In this document: one piece after another, positions 55,032 to 63,914 of the stretch
Layout of the letters: every line of letters begins with the position of its first letter
How positions within the stretch are numbered: the first letter of the stretch is position 1
From: Pseudomonas wuhanensis
Lineage (GTDB): Bacteria; Pseudomonadota; Gammaproteobacteria; Pseudomonadales; Pseudomonadaceae
Direction of reading: 5' to 3'
NCBI RefSeq assembly: GCF_030687395.1
Contig: NZ_CP117430.1
Span: 5,828,001 to 5,892,000, forward strand
Length of the DNA: 64,000 nucleotides
Position numbers and translations under genes: made by a program
Notes under the pieces: generated by a model
Told to the model about the DNA's origin: nothing
Databases searched by the model: none
Seen by the model: only the letters and a program-made list of their open reading frames with translations

Positions 55032-55415
55032 GTGATAGTTCCGCCTTCGCCCCCTGGCGTATCTGTGGAGGAAAACATGGCAGTTGCCTTCCATAAGAAA
55101 AAAGTTTTGAAAGAGGGATCCGCATTCATTTACTCCTGGTTCTATACCCAGGTCAGAAATCGCGGCCCTTGGGATTACAAAAAAATGTCTCCTGACTATG
55201 AGGCTTTCGGTAATTTCAATTACGGCGCGGCCGGGATCGCTGCGAGATTTTCCGAAAATGTCCTGTTACGTGCCGCCGGTGTTGCCCAGACGCAGGCAAA
55301 AACGACAAAAGTAGAATTCGGAAGCTGGTGGAGCGAGGCTCCTTTTGGCGATGATCCTGCGGATCAGGAATGGATCAAAAAAGGAGTCAGGTATGCCCGG
55401 TTCAGGAACTACTAA
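55032..55415 (+). CDS. polymorphic toxin type 44 domain protein
   Basis: A 127-residue stand-alone toxin domain of the Ntox44 family. Conserved blocks: PPSPPGVSVEENM at the start, WFYTQVRNRGPWDYKKM, AFGNFNYGAAGIAAR, LLRAAGVAQTQA and EAPFGDDPADQEWIKKG. Start GTG 55032 with AGGAG 6 bases upstream keeps the conserved PPSPPGVSV; ATG 55077 after GGAGG is the alternative. It has no signal peptide, PAAR or VgrG part, so the delivery route is unclear. GC is clearly lower than neighbours (40 percent over 55081-55140). Confidence 0.8.
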   Translation: MIVPPSPPGVSVEENMAVAFHKKKVLKEGSAFIYSWFYTQVRNRGPWDYKKMSPDYEAFGNFNYGAAGIAARFSENVLLRAAGVAQTQAKTTKVEFGSWWSEAPFGDDPADQEWIKKGVRYARFRNY

Positions 55416-55857
55416 AAAAACCGCATACACAATCGTCACCTCCTGCCTGCTGGCGGTATGCCTGGTTTACATCAGCTGGACCTGGCTTATGTCTTCCAGC
55501 GCCCCGGTGCTGACCGATGTAGTACTCAAACTACCCCTTGGCGAAAATGGTTTCGTCTACGGTGTCAAGGATGATCGAGGCGGAGCAACAGTGCCGTTCA
55601 GCTATCGATACTATGTCTATCGCGAACTGACATCCGATGAACAAATAGCGTCTGAACTCAAGACTGCCGGTCCGTTTCTCGTCACCCGAGATCCAGCCAT
55701 AAAGATTGATGTGCAAGGCTCAGTCATCAATGTATCGACCAATCAGGAAGTCTATGAGTATCACAGCAGCACGCTGTTTCGGCATACCAACAGCCCCCAA
55801 TACACCCCTGTAACAATCAACTTGTGCAACCATTCCAGCGATCAATCAACAAAGTAA
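55393..55857 (+). CDS. membrane-anchored putative immunity protein
   Basis: A 154-residue protein overlapping the toxin gene by 23 bases, with AAGGAG 7 bases before ATG 55393. One N-terminal TM (TAYTIVTSCLLAVCLVYISW, about 9-32) is followed by an about 120-residue periplasmic domain (VPFSYRYYVYRELTSDEQIA, DPAIKIDVQGSVINV). Position, overlap and matching low GC mark it as the immunity partner. A periplasm-facing domain would fit a toxin acting in the periplasm. No family recognised. Confidence 0.68.
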   Translation: MPGSGTTKKTAYTIVTSCLLAVCLVYISWTWLMSSSAPVLTDVVLKLPLGENGFVYGVKDDRGGATVPFSYRYYVYRELTSDEQIASELKTAGPFLVTRDPAIKIDVQGSVINVSTNQEVYEYHSSTLFRHTNSPQYTPVTINLCNHSSDQSTK

Positions 55858-55960
55858 GCTAGACGCTGCCCATCGGAGCGACCAGAAAAACCGTCATGAT
55901 CCGATAGCACGGGACGGTCCCTATATACAGCCGTTCAGGCCTTCCGCGCCTGACAAACCG

Positions 55961-56030
55961 CCATCGCGGGCAAGCCCGCTCCCACAGGTTATGCGCTGGC
56001 CTTGTGGGAGCGGGCTTGCCCGCGATGGCG
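55961..56030. repeat. REP palindrome pair (inverted)
   Basis: CCATCGCGGGCAAGCCCGCT at 55961-55980 faces GTGGGAGCGGGCTTGCCCGC near 56004-56023, directly after the toxin/immunity insert and before dsbD. The bases 55900-55945 also repeat a stretch present at the ctpL 3' end (CAGCCGTTCAGGCCTT at 54850 and 55928). Confidence 0.85.
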
Positions 56031-56116
56031 TCAGAACAACCACCGCAAGAGGCCCCGTCCTGCACACCCCGTCGCCGTCCGCTATCATGCCCTCACTTTC
56101 GATATGCGAGATTGTC

Positions 56117-57856
56117 ATGCGCCGTTTGCTTTGCCTGCTGATTTTAGTGCTCGCCCTGCCGGCCTCCGCCGCCGGGTTGCTGGACAGTCGACCCAGTTCC
56201 ACCTTGGGTTCGATCAATAACAGCGTCGACTTCCTGCCGGTGCGCGAAGCCTTTCAGTTGAGCCTGGTAGAAAGCACGCCGCAATCGATCAAGCTGCGTT
56301 TCGTCGCCACCGAGGGTTACTACCTCTATCGCCATCGCTTCCAGTTTCGCGCCGAACCGGCTGACGTTGGCCTCAGTGCGGCGCAACTGCCCAAGGGCGA
56401 ACAAAAGCACGATGAGTTCTTCGGCGATGTCGAGGTTTACCGCGGGATTCTCGATATAGATCTGCCGCGCACCGATTCACGCGCCTTTACGCTGGCAGTG
56501 ACCTATCAGGGCTGCGCCGACAAAGGCCTGTGTTATCCGCCCGAGACCGAGCGCCTGACTATTGACGGCAGTGGCGCCGCGACCTCAGCCTGGAGCTGGC
56601 GCGAACTGGCGCTGTTTTTCCTCGCAGGTGTTGGCCTTACCTTCACCCCCTGCGTGCTGCCGATGCTGCCAATCCTCTCCGGGGTGGTCCTGCGCGGTCA
56701 GGTCGGTGGTTTACGCGGCTTCAACCTGTCGCTGGCTTATGTGCTGCCGATGGCCGTGTGTTTCGCCCTGCTCGGTGCCTTGATGGGAATGTTCGGCGCA
56801 CAGCTCAATCTTCAGGCGCGTTTGCAATCGGCCTGGGTGCTGGTGCCGTTCGCGATGTTTTTCGCGGTGTTTGCCCTGGCCATGTTTGGCGTATTCGAAC
56901 TGAAACTCCCCCATGCCATCAGCAGCCGCCTGGACCGGATTGCCGGGCGCACCGAGGGTGGTTCGTTGTGGGGCGCGGCGGTGCTGGGCGTGGTGTCGAG
57001 CCTGCTGGTTTCGCCGTGTGTATCGGCACCACTGGCCGGCGCGCTGCTGTACATCAGCGCCAGTGGCGATGCGCTGGGCGGCGGATTGAAATTGTTCATG
57101 CTCGGCCTGGGCATGGGTGCGCCGCTGTTGCTGGTGGCGACCGGTGGCGCGGCCTGGTTGCCGAAAAGCGGCCCGTGGCTGATCTACGTGAAAAACGCGA
57201 TCGGGGTACTGCTGCTTGGGCTGGCGATTGCTTTGCTCAGTCGGGTATTGCCGGGCCAGATCACCTTGCTGTTGATCGGCTTGCTCGCCGGCGGCGTCGG
57301 GTTATTTATGGGCGCGCTGGAATTTGTCTATAAACCGCCGAGAAAACGCCTGGGACAATTGCTCGGGATGCTCCTGCTGTTTTATGCCCTGGCTTGTTGG
57401 TATGGCGCGTTCAGTGGCCAGACCGACCCGTTCAACCCTATTGGCCAGCCGCGCATTGTCGTAAGCAACGACCAACCGCAAATCGTCGGCAATTGGCAAA
57501 CCATCACCACGCCAGCGGAACTGGACCGCGTCCTCGCCGAAGCCAAATCCTCCGGCACGCCGCTGCTGCTCGACTGGTACGCCGACTGGTGCATCAGTTG
57601 CAAAGTCATCGAACACGAAGTTCTCAACGATGCCAATGTCGTCGAACGCCTCAAAGGCTATCGTTTGATCCGTTTTGACATCACCGCCAGCAACGCCGAA
57701 CAACGTGCCCTGCTCGATCGCTACAAGCTATTCGGTCCTCCGGCGCTGATGTTTTTTGGCAAAGATGGCGTCGAACGTGCCGATGTGCGGGTGATCGGTG
57801 AGATCAGCGCGAAAAACTTCGCCGAACGTGTTGCGAAAGCAAATGACCGGATTTAA
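56117..57856 (+). CDS. dsbD: thiol:disulphide interchange protein DsbD
   Basis: A 579-residue inner-membrane protein moving electrons from cytosolic thioredoxin to the periplasm. Signal peptide (MRRLLCLLILVLALPASAAG). The alpha domain has its Cys pair in CADKGLCYPP; eight TMs have Cys in FTPCVLPML and VSPCVSAPLAG; and the C-terminal thioredoxin-like gamma domain has DWYADWCISCK. Start ATG 56117 gives the signal peptide; an upstream ATG at 55991 lies in a REP unit. Adjacent to aroQ-accBC as in P. aeruginosa (dipZ). Confidence 0.93.
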   Translation: MRRLLCLLILVLALPASAAGLLDSRPSSTLGSINNSVDFLPVREAFQLSLVESTPQSIKLRFVATEGYYLYRHRFQFRAEPADVGLSAAQLPKGEQKHDEFFGDVEVYRGILDIDLPRTDSRAFTLAVTYQGCADKGLCYPPETERLTIDGSGAATSAWSWRELALFFLAGVGLTFTPCVLPMLPILSGVVLRGQVGGLRGFNLSLAYVLPMAVCFALLGALMGMFGAQLNLQARLQSAWVLVPFAMFFAVFALAMFGVFELKLPHAISSRLDRIAGRTEGGSLWGAAVLGVVSSLLVSPCVSAPLAGALLYISASGDALGGGLKLFMLGLGMGAPLLLVATGGAAWLPKSGPWLIYVKNAIGVLLLGLAIALLSRVLPGQITLLLIGLLAGGVGLFMGALEFVYKPPRKRLGQLLGMLLLFYALACWYGAFSGQTDPFNPIGQPRIVVSNDQPQIVGNWQTITTPAELDRVLAEAKSSGTPLLLDWYADWCISCKVIEHEVLNDANVVERLKGYRLIRFDITASNAEQRALLDRYKLFGPPALMFFGKDGVERADVRVIGEISAKNFAERVAKANDRI

Positions 57857-57988
57857 TTACCCGGTCACATATTTCGCGTAAACATCGGCCATCGTGCTGG
57901 CTATTGCATAGAACTGGACAGTCACAAAGGCTTTGCGGCATAGTCGCCGGGTTCTGACAATTGCACACAGATGACAAAGGAGCAGCAG

Positions 57989-58441
57989 ATGGCGACCCTA
58001 TTGGTTTTACACGGCCCCAACCTGAACCTGCTCGGCACCCGGGAACCGGGCGTCTACGGTGCAACCACCCTGGCGCAGATCAATCAGGATCTGGAACAGC
58101 GGGCGCGCACTGCCGGCCACCATTTGCTCTATCTGCAAAGCAACGCCGAGTACGAATTGATCGATCGCATCCACGCTGCTCGCGGCGAAGGTGTGGACTT
58201 CATTCTGATCAATCCAGCAGCTTTTACGCATACAAGTGTCGCATTACGTGACGCGCTGCTGGCAGTGAGCATCCCATTCATCGAAGTGCATTTGTCTAAC
58301 GTGCACAAACGCGAACCTTTCCGCCATCACTCTTACTTCTCCGACGTTGCGGTGGGAGTGATCTGCGGCCTTGGCGCCAGCGGTTATCGACTGGCTCTGG
58401 AGGCCGCCCTAGAGCAGCTTGAAAGACCGGCAACAGCTTGA
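57989..58441 (+). CDS. aroQ: type II 3-dehydroquinate dehydratase AroQ
   Basis: A 150-residue cytosolic enzyme of the shikimate pathway, forming dodecamers. Motifs: [19 protein letters not shown] at the N-terminus (active-site Tyr in VYG), [31 protein letters not shown] (His), and [17 protein letters not shown]. Start ATG 57989 has AAAGGAG upstream; ATG 57971 has none. First gene of the aroQ-accB-accC group. Confidence 0.95.
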   Translation: MATLLVLHGPNLNLLGTREPGVYGATTLAQINQDLEQRARTAGHHLLYLQSNAEYELIDRIHAARGEGVDFILINPAAFTHTSVALRDALLAVSIPFIEVHLSNVHKREPFRHHSYFSDVAVGVICGLGASGYRLALEAALEQLERPATA

Positions 58442-58487
58442 ACAACAAGCGTAACGCCCCTGACCGACCCTTGGGAGTTGATGATTC

Positions 58488-58949
58488 ATGGATATCCGTA
58501 AAGTTAAGAAACTGATCGAATTGCTGGAAGAGTCCGGTATCGACGAGCTCGAGATCAAGGAAGGCGAAGAGTCCGTACGCATCAGCCGTCACAGCAAGAC
58601 GCCGGCTCAGCAGTACTACGCTCCCGCGCCTATGCATGCTCCGGCGCCTGCGCCTGTTGCTGCTGCTCCGGTTGCCGCCGCGGCTCCTGCTGCTCCGGCT
58701 GCCCCAACACTGAACGGCAACGTTGCACGTTCGCCGATGGTCGGTACTTTCTATCGCAAATCCTCGCCGTCCTCGCCGTCCTTCGTTGAAGTCGGCCAGA
58801 CCGTGAAGAAAGGCGACACTCTGTGCATCGTCGAAGCCATGAAGATGATGAACCACATCGAAGCTGAAGCCAGCGGTGTGATCGAATCCATCCTCGTCGA
58901 AGACGGCCAGCCGGTTGAGTACGACCAACCGCTGTTCACCATCGTTTGA
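58488..58949 (+). CDS. accB: acetyl-CoA carboxylase biotin carboxyl carrier protein AccB
   Basis: A 153-residue carrier: N-terminal helix, Pro/Ala linker about 40-73, then the biotinyl domain with biotinylated Lys119 in [10 protein letters not shown]. It carries carboxy-biotin between AccC and AccAD in fatty acid synthesis. GGGAG precedes ATG 58488. accC follows after 17 bases. Confidence 0.97.
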   Translation: MDIRKVKKLIELLEESGIDELEIKEGEESVRISRHSKTPAQQYYAPAPMHAPAPAPVAAAPVAAAAPAAPAAPTLNGNVARSPMVGTFYRKSSPSSPSFVEVGQTVKKGDTLCIVEAMKMMNHIEAEASGVIESILVEDGQPVEYDQPLFTIV

Positions 58950-58966
58950 ACCGCGGAGAAACTTTG

Positions 58967-60325
58967 ATGACTGCGAAGTTGGAAAAAGTTCTGATCGCCA
59001 ACCGCGGTGAGATCGCCCTGCGGATTCTGCGTGCCTGCAAAGAGATGGGCATCAAGACTGTCGCCGTTTACTCCAAGGCCGACAAAGAGCTGATGCACTT
59101 GGGCCTGGCAGACGAATCTGTCTGCATCGGTCCGGCCGCGGCCGCGCACTCTTACCTGCACATTCCGGCCATCATCGCCGCCGCTGAAGTGACTGGCGCT
59201 ACCGCCATCCACCCAGGCTACGGCTTCCTTGCGGAAAACGCCGACTTTGCCGAACAGGTCGAGAACTCCGGCTTCGCGTTCATTGGCCCGAAAGCCGAGA
59301 CCATCCGCCTGATGGGCGACAAGGTATCGGCCAAGCACGCCATGATCGCTGCCGGCGTGCCGACCGTTCCGGGTTCCGACGGCCCACTGCCTGAAGACGA
59401 AGAAACCGCTCTGCGCATCGGTCGCGAAGTCGGTTACCCAGTGATCATCAAAGCCGCTGGCGGCGGCGGTGGTCGCGGCATGCGCGTGGTGCACAAAGAA
59501 GAAGACCTGATCTCTTCGGCGAAACTGACCCGTTCCGAAGCGGGCGCAGCGTTCGGCAACCCGATGGTCTACCTGGAAAAATTCCTGACCAACCCACGTC
59601 ACGTGGAAGTTCAGGTGCTTTCTGACGGTCAGGGCCACGCCATCCATCTGGGCGACCGCGACTGCTCGCTGCAACGTCGTCACCAGAAGGTTCTCGAAGA
59701 AGCGCCGGCACCGGGCATCGACGAGAACGCGCGCGAGGAAGTCCTCGCCCGCTGCGTCAAGGCGTGCATCGACATCGGCTACCGTGGCGCCGGCACCTTC
59801 GAGTTCCTGTACGAGAACGGCCACTTCTACTTCATCGAGATGAACACTCGTGTCCAGGTAGAGCACCCGGTTTCGGAAATGGTCACCGGCATCGACATCG
59901 TCAAGGAGATGCTCAGCATCGCCGCCGGCAACAAGCTGTCGTTCACCCAGGATGATGTAGTCATCCGCGGTCACGCGCTGGAATGCCGGATCAACGCCGA
60001 AGACCCAAAAACGTTCATGCCTAGCCCAGGCACGGTCAAGCATTTCCACGCGCCAGGCGGCAACGGCGTTCGCGTCGATTCGCACCTGTACAGTGGTTAT
60101 GCCGTTCCGCCGAACTACGATTCGTTGATCGGCAAGCTGATCACCTACGGCGCAACCCGTGACGAAGCCATGGCGCGCATGCGCAATGCGCTGGACGAAA
60201 TCGTTGTCGACGGGATCAAGACCAACATCCCGCTGCACCGCGACCTGGTCCGTGATGAAGGCTTCTGCAAAGGTGGAATCAACATCCACTACCTGGAACA
60301 CAAGCTGGCTGGCGAAAAGCATTAA
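58967..60325 (+). CDS. accC: acetyl-CoA carboxylase biotin carboxylase AccC
   Basis: A 452-residue ATP-grasp enzyme that carboxylates biotin on AccB. N-terminal [21 protein letters not shown]-binding glycine loop [14 protein letters not shown], and the catalytic region with [18 protein letters not shown]. Start ATG 58967 with GCGGAGAA upstream. Ends at a clear terminator. Confidence 0.98.
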   Translation: MTAKLEKVLIANRGEIALRILRACKEMGIKTVAVYSKADKELMHLGLADESVCIGPAAAAHSYLHIPAIIAAAEVTGATAIHPGYGFLAENADFAEQVENSGFAFIGPKAETIRLMGDKVSAKHAMIAAGVPTVPGSDGPLPEDEETALRIGREVGYPVIIKAAGGGGGRGMRVVHKEEDLISSAKLTRSEAGAAFGNPMVYLEKFLTNPRHVEVQVLSDGQGHAIHLGDRDCSLQRRHQKVLEEAPAPGIDENAREEVLARCVKACIDIGYRGAGTFEFLYENGHFYFIEMNTRVQVEHPVSEMVTGIDIVKEMLSIAAGNKLSFTQDDVVIRGHALECRINAEDPKTFMPSPGTVKHFHAPGGNGVRVDSHLYSGYAVPPNYDSLIGKLITYGATRDEAMARMRNALDEIVVDGIKTNIPLHRDLVRDEGFCKGGINIHYLEHKLAGEKH

Positions 60326-60340
60326 GCTGTGATCCATACC

Positions 60341-60368
60341 AACAAAGCCGCCTTCGAGCGGCTTTGTT
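60341..60368 (+). terminator. rho-independent terminator after accC
   Basis: Stem AACAAAGCCGC (60341-60351) and GCGGCTTTGTT (60358-60368) around the loop CTTCGA, followed by GTTTC. It is 15 bases past the accC stop and ends the accBC transcript. Confidence 0.93.
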
Positions 60369-60403
60369 GTTTCTGGGGATTTCATCAAGCAATACACTCA
60401 CCC

Positions 60404-60494
60404 CCTGTGGGAGCGGGCTTGCTCGCGAAGACGGCACATCCAACATTGATGTGACTGAGACAGACCGCTTTCGCGAGCAAGCCCGCTCCCACAG
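60404..60494. repeat. REP palindrome pair (inverted)
   Basis: CCTGTGGGAGCGGGCTTGCT from 60404 faces TCGCGAGCAAGCCCGCTCCC near 60471-60490, in the accC/prmA gap. Confidence 0.88.
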
Positions 60495-60591
60495 ATACAG
60501 TGGACTCCCACAAAACCTCCGCTCTCGCGTAAACTTGCGCGCTTCTCGCAGCCCGCTAGGCTGCAATCTATATTTTTCAAAGGTGCCCGCC

Positions 60592-61470
60592 ATGCCTTGG
60601 CTGCAAGTCCGTCTCGCCATCAGCCCAGAACAAGCCGAAACCTACGAAGACGCTTTCCTTGAAGTGGGCGCCGTATCGGTGACTTTCATGGACGCCGAAG
60701 ATCAGCCGATTTTCGAGCCGGAACTCAACACCACCCCGCTATGGTCGCACACTCACCTGTTGGCCTTGTTCGAAGGTGGCACCGAAGCCGCCAGCGTACT
60801 GGCCCACCTCGAGTTGCTGACCGGCAGCCCGTTGCCCGAGCATCACAGCGAAGTCATCGAAGACCAGGACTGGGAACGTAGCTGGATGGATGGCTTCCAG
60901 CCGATGCGTTTCGGCCAGCGCCTGTGGATTGTCCCGAGCTGGCACGCCGCGCCTGAGCCTGACGCGGTGAATCTGCTGCTGGACCCGGGCCTGGCGTTCG
61001 GCACCGGCACTCATCCGACCACCGCGCTGTGCCTGGAATGGCTCGATGGCCAGGACTTGAAAGACTGCAACGTGCTGGATTTCGGCTGCGGCTCGGGGAT
61101 TCTGGCGATTGCCGCCCTGTTGCTGGGCGCCAAGCAAGCCGTCGGCACCGACATCGACGTGCAGGCGCTGGAAGCCTCCCGCGACAATGCGGGGCGCAAC
61201 AACATTGCTGACGAACTCTTCCCGCTGTATCTGCCGCAAGACCTGCCACAGGTTCAGGCCGACGTGCTGGTGGCCAACATTCTTGCCGGCCCGCTGGTTT
61301 CGCTGGCGCCGCAACTGTCCAGCCTGGTCAAGCCGGGCGGTCGTTTGGCGCTGTCGGGCATCCTCGCCGAACAAGGTGAGGAAGTCGCCGCAGCCTACGC
61401 CCAGGACTTCGATCTGGACCCGATAGCCAATCGCGACGGCTGGGTACGCATTACTGGCCGTCGGCGCTAG
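60592..61470 (+). CDS. prmA: ribosomal protein L11 methyltransferase PrmA
   Basis: A 292-residue SAM methyltransferase that trimethylates L11 in the cytosol. An N-terminal substrate domain ([20 protein letters not shown]) precedes the Rossmann fold, with [20 protein letters not shown], motif [29 protein letters not shown] and VANILAGPL. Start ATG 60592 with AAGGTG upstream; the frame before it runs through a REP pair. Confidence 0.96.
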   Translation: MPWLQVRLAISPEQAETYEDAFLEVGAVSVTFMDAEDQPIFEPELNTTPLWSHTHLLALFEGGTEAASVLAHLELLTGSPLPEHHSEVIEDQDWERSWMDGFQPMRFGQRLWIVPSWHAAPEPDAVNLLLDPGLAFGTGTHPTTALCLEWLDGQDLKDCNVLDFGCGSGILAIAALLLGAKQAVGTDIDVQALEASRDNAGRNNIADELFPLYLPQDLPQVQADVLVANILAGPLVSLAPQLSSLVKPGGRLALSGILAEQGEEVAAAYAQDFDLDPIANRDGWVRITGRRR

Positions 61471-61500
61471 AATGAGCGCCTGCATAAACCGGATTGCCGC

Positions 61501-62718
61501 ATGACCGACAGCTTCGTCACCCAGTGCCCGCATTGCCAAACCAGCTTCCGCGTCAGCCATGCTCAGTTGAGCGCGGCCCGTGGAGTGGTTCGTTGCGGCT
61601 CGTGCTTGCAGGTGTTCAACGCCGCCAAGCAATTACTCGAGCAGCGGGCCGGCAAGGAGACGGTCAAACCGGTTGCCCCGGCGCCCGTCGAACCGCCCGC
61701 GCAGCGAGCCATCAGCCAAAAGCAATGGACCGCTGCCGAAATGGATCTGGACAGCCTGGATCTCGACCAAGAGCTCGCCCGGCTCGAACAGCGGGAAATC
61801 CAGCCAACAACGGAATTCACTCGGCCCCGCGAAGACAGCCTCAGCGCTCGCCGCGATACCACCGAGCACGAGCAGGAGCCCTGGTCCGACAGCCTCTTCA
61901 GTGAATCGGCCGCCGATCGCGCACAAACCGTCGACGCGCCCACTCCAGAACCGACGATCGAGCCGAGCAAACACTCGCGCACCGAGCCTTCGCTGTCGCT
62001 GAAGCCCGCGGATCTGGACGACGAGCCCGAGATCCAACAGCTACGCCTGCACGACCCGCTCGACGCCCCGATCCCCTTCGGCAGCCTGTCGGCGACTCCC
62101 GATGAAGTCGACGACCTGCCCTCGGTCGAGCCCCTGCGCAAGCGACGCGAACGCAGCGCACCGACCCTGCGCGCGGAAGAGCTGGAGGACCTGACCGACG
62201 ACCCGTTGCAACTGGACTGGCAAAAACGTCGCTCCCCCTGGGGTCGGCGCTTTTTCTGGCTGCTGCTGATCCTGCTCGGAGCCGCCGGCCTCGCCGGTCA
62301 ATACGTCGCCTACCACTTCGACGAACTGGCGCGCCAGGACCAGTACCGTCCGTGGTTCCAGCAACTGTGCCCGCACATCGGCTGCACCGTGCCATCCAAA
62401 GTCGACATCGCGAAAGTCAAAAGCAGCAATCTGGTGGTCCGCAGCCACCCGGACTTCAACGGCGCCCTGGTGGTCGATGCCATCATCTACAACCGTGCGC
62501 CCTTCTCCCAGCCCTTCCCGCTGCTGGAGCTGCGTTTTGCAGACCTCAACGGCCACCTGATCGCCAGCCGTCGCTTCAAGCCCGGCGAGTACCTTAACGG
62601 CGACCTCGAAGGCCTGGCGGAAATGCCGCCGCAAACGCCGATCCACATCGCGCTGGACATTCTCGACCCAGGCCCCAAAGCGGTGAACTACAGCCTGAGC
62701 TTCCACTCGCCCGAGTGA
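61501..62718 (+). CDS. zinc-ribbon DUF3426 membrane protein
   Basis: A 405-residue protein. The MJ0042-type zinc ribbon at the N-terminus has CPHC near residues 9-12 and CGSC near 33-36. A long acidic, low-complexity region about 50-235 follows, then one TM near 247-267 (FFWLLLILLGAAGLAGQYVA) and the C-terminal DUF3426 domain (VRSHPDFNGALVVDAIIYNR). Function unknown. It stands between prmA (30 bases) and dusB-fis, the conserved Pseudomonas order, and may belong to the prmA transcript. Confidence 0.88.
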   Translation: MTDSFVTQCPHCQTSFRVSHAQLSAARGVVRCGSCLQVFNAAKQLLEQRAGKETVKPVAPAPVEPPAQRAISQKQWTAAEMDLDSLDLDQELARLEQREIQPTTEFTRPREDSLSARRDTTEHEQEPWSDSLFSESAADRAQTVDAPTPEPTIEPSKHSRTEPSLSLKPADLDDEPEIQQLRLHDPLDAPIPFGSLSATPDEVDDLPSVEPLRKRRERSAPTLRAEELEDLTDDPLQLDWQKRRSPWGRRFFWLLLILLGAAGLAGQYVAYHFDELARQDQYRPWFQQLCPHIGCTVPSKVDIAKVKSSNLVVRSHPDFNGALVVDAIIYNRAPFSQPFPLLELRFADLNGHLIASRRFKPGEYLNGDLEGLAEMPPQTPIHIALDILDPGPKAVNYSLSFHSPE

Positions 62719-62903
62719 AACGGCTCATCGTTACAGGCTTGACGGCAGATTTCTGACTTTACCCGTTCAAACCAAACCGCTGGCGATAACAGAATAACTG
62801 TTCAGATTTTGTTCAATTCAGCCTTTATCCAGTCATCGAGAGCGGGTATCATGCCAACCCTTTTTCGAACTCTCATGATCCGGCCCCACAACAGGGAAGT
62901 CCT

Positions 62904-63914
62904 ATGTCGGCGGTACGCATCGGTCCATATACATTGCACAACGGCTTGATCCTCGCCCCCATGGCGGGCGTCACCGACCAGCCCTTTCGTCAGCTGTGCA
63001 AACGATTGGGCGCAGGACTTGTAGTCTCGGAAATGGTCACCAGCGACATGAGCTTGTGGAACACCCGCAAATCGCGGATGCGCATGATCCACGAAGGCGA
63101 TCCCGAGCCCCGCTCGGTACAGATCGCAGGTGGAGATGCGCAGATGCTGGCGGATGCGGCCCGGGCCAACGTTGAACTGGGCGCACAGATTATTGATATC
63201 AACATGGGCTGTCCGGCGAAGAAGGTCTGCAACAAGGCCGCCGGCTCCGCTCTGTTGAAAGATGAAGCATTGGTGACCGAGATCCTGCAGGCCGTGGTGG
63301 CTGCGGTCGATGTGCCGGTCACCCTGAAGATCCGCACCGGCTGGGACCGGGCGAACAAGAACGGCCTGACCGTGGCGAAGATCGCCGAACAGGCAGGCAT
63401 TACGGCGTTGGCGGTGCATGGCCGCACCCGTGCAGATCTGTACACCGGTGAAGCCGAGTACGACACCATTGCCGCGATCAAGCAGGCGGTGTCGATTCCG
63501 GTCTTCGCCAACGGCGATATCGATTCGCCCGAGAAGGCCCGGTACGTGCTTGACGCGACCGGTGCCGATGGCCTGTTGGTGGGTCGGGCAGCCCAAGGGC
63601 AGCCATGGATTTTTCGTGAGATCGACCATTATCTGCGTACCGGCGAAAAACTCCCGGCACCGGAGCTGGTCGAGGTGGAACGTATTCTGCTTGAGCATCT
63701 GGCTGCGCTGCATGCCTTCTATGGCGACGTCATGGGCGTGCGCATAGCTCGCAAGCATGTGGGCTGGTATCTCGCAACCTTGCCGGGCGCCAGGGAGTTT
63801 CGCGCCCACTTCAATCGTTTGGAAGATACGGAAGCACAATGCGCCTACGTTCGGGCCTTCTTCGCCGAACGCTACAAGAGCCTGACAGGGGACGGAGAAG
63901 GGGTGGCTGCATGA
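62904..63914 (+). CDS. dusB: tRNA-dihydrouridine synthase DusB
   Basis: A 336-residue FMN enzyme reducing uridine to dihydrouridine in tRNA. Motifs: LAPMAGVTDQPFRQLCKRLG, NMGCPAKKVCNKAAGSALL with the catalytic Cys, KIRTGWD and LAVHGRTRADLYTGEA. AGGGAAG precedes ATG 62904. Its stop overlaps the fis start (ATGA), the classical dusB-fis operon whose promoter Fis represses in enterobacteria. Confidence 0.97.
   Translation: MSAVRIGPYTLHNGLILAPMAGVTDQPFRQLCKRLGAGLVVSEMVTSDMSLWNTRKSRMRMIHEGDPEPRSVQIAGGDAQMLADAARANVELGAQIIDINMGCPAKKVCNKAAGSALLKDEALVTEILQAVVAAVDVPVTLKIRTGWDRANKNGLTVAKIAEQAGITALAVHGRTRADLYTGEAEYDTIAAIKQAVSIPVFANGDIDSPEKARYVLDATGADGLLVGRAAQGQPWIFREIDHYLRTGEKLPAPELVEVERILLEHLAALHAFYGDVMGVRIARKHVGWYLATLPGAREFRAHFNRLEDTEAQCAYVRAFFAERYKSLTGDGEGVAA

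Noticed and set aside
54878..56116. Prophage or integrative element around the toxin pair
   Set aside because: No integrase, tRNA or phage structural gene is near; only the toxin, its neighbour and short repeats are present.
58751..60397. 548-codon frame antisense to accB/accC
   Set aside because: Shadow of two essential, strongly conserved genes; no start site or domain.
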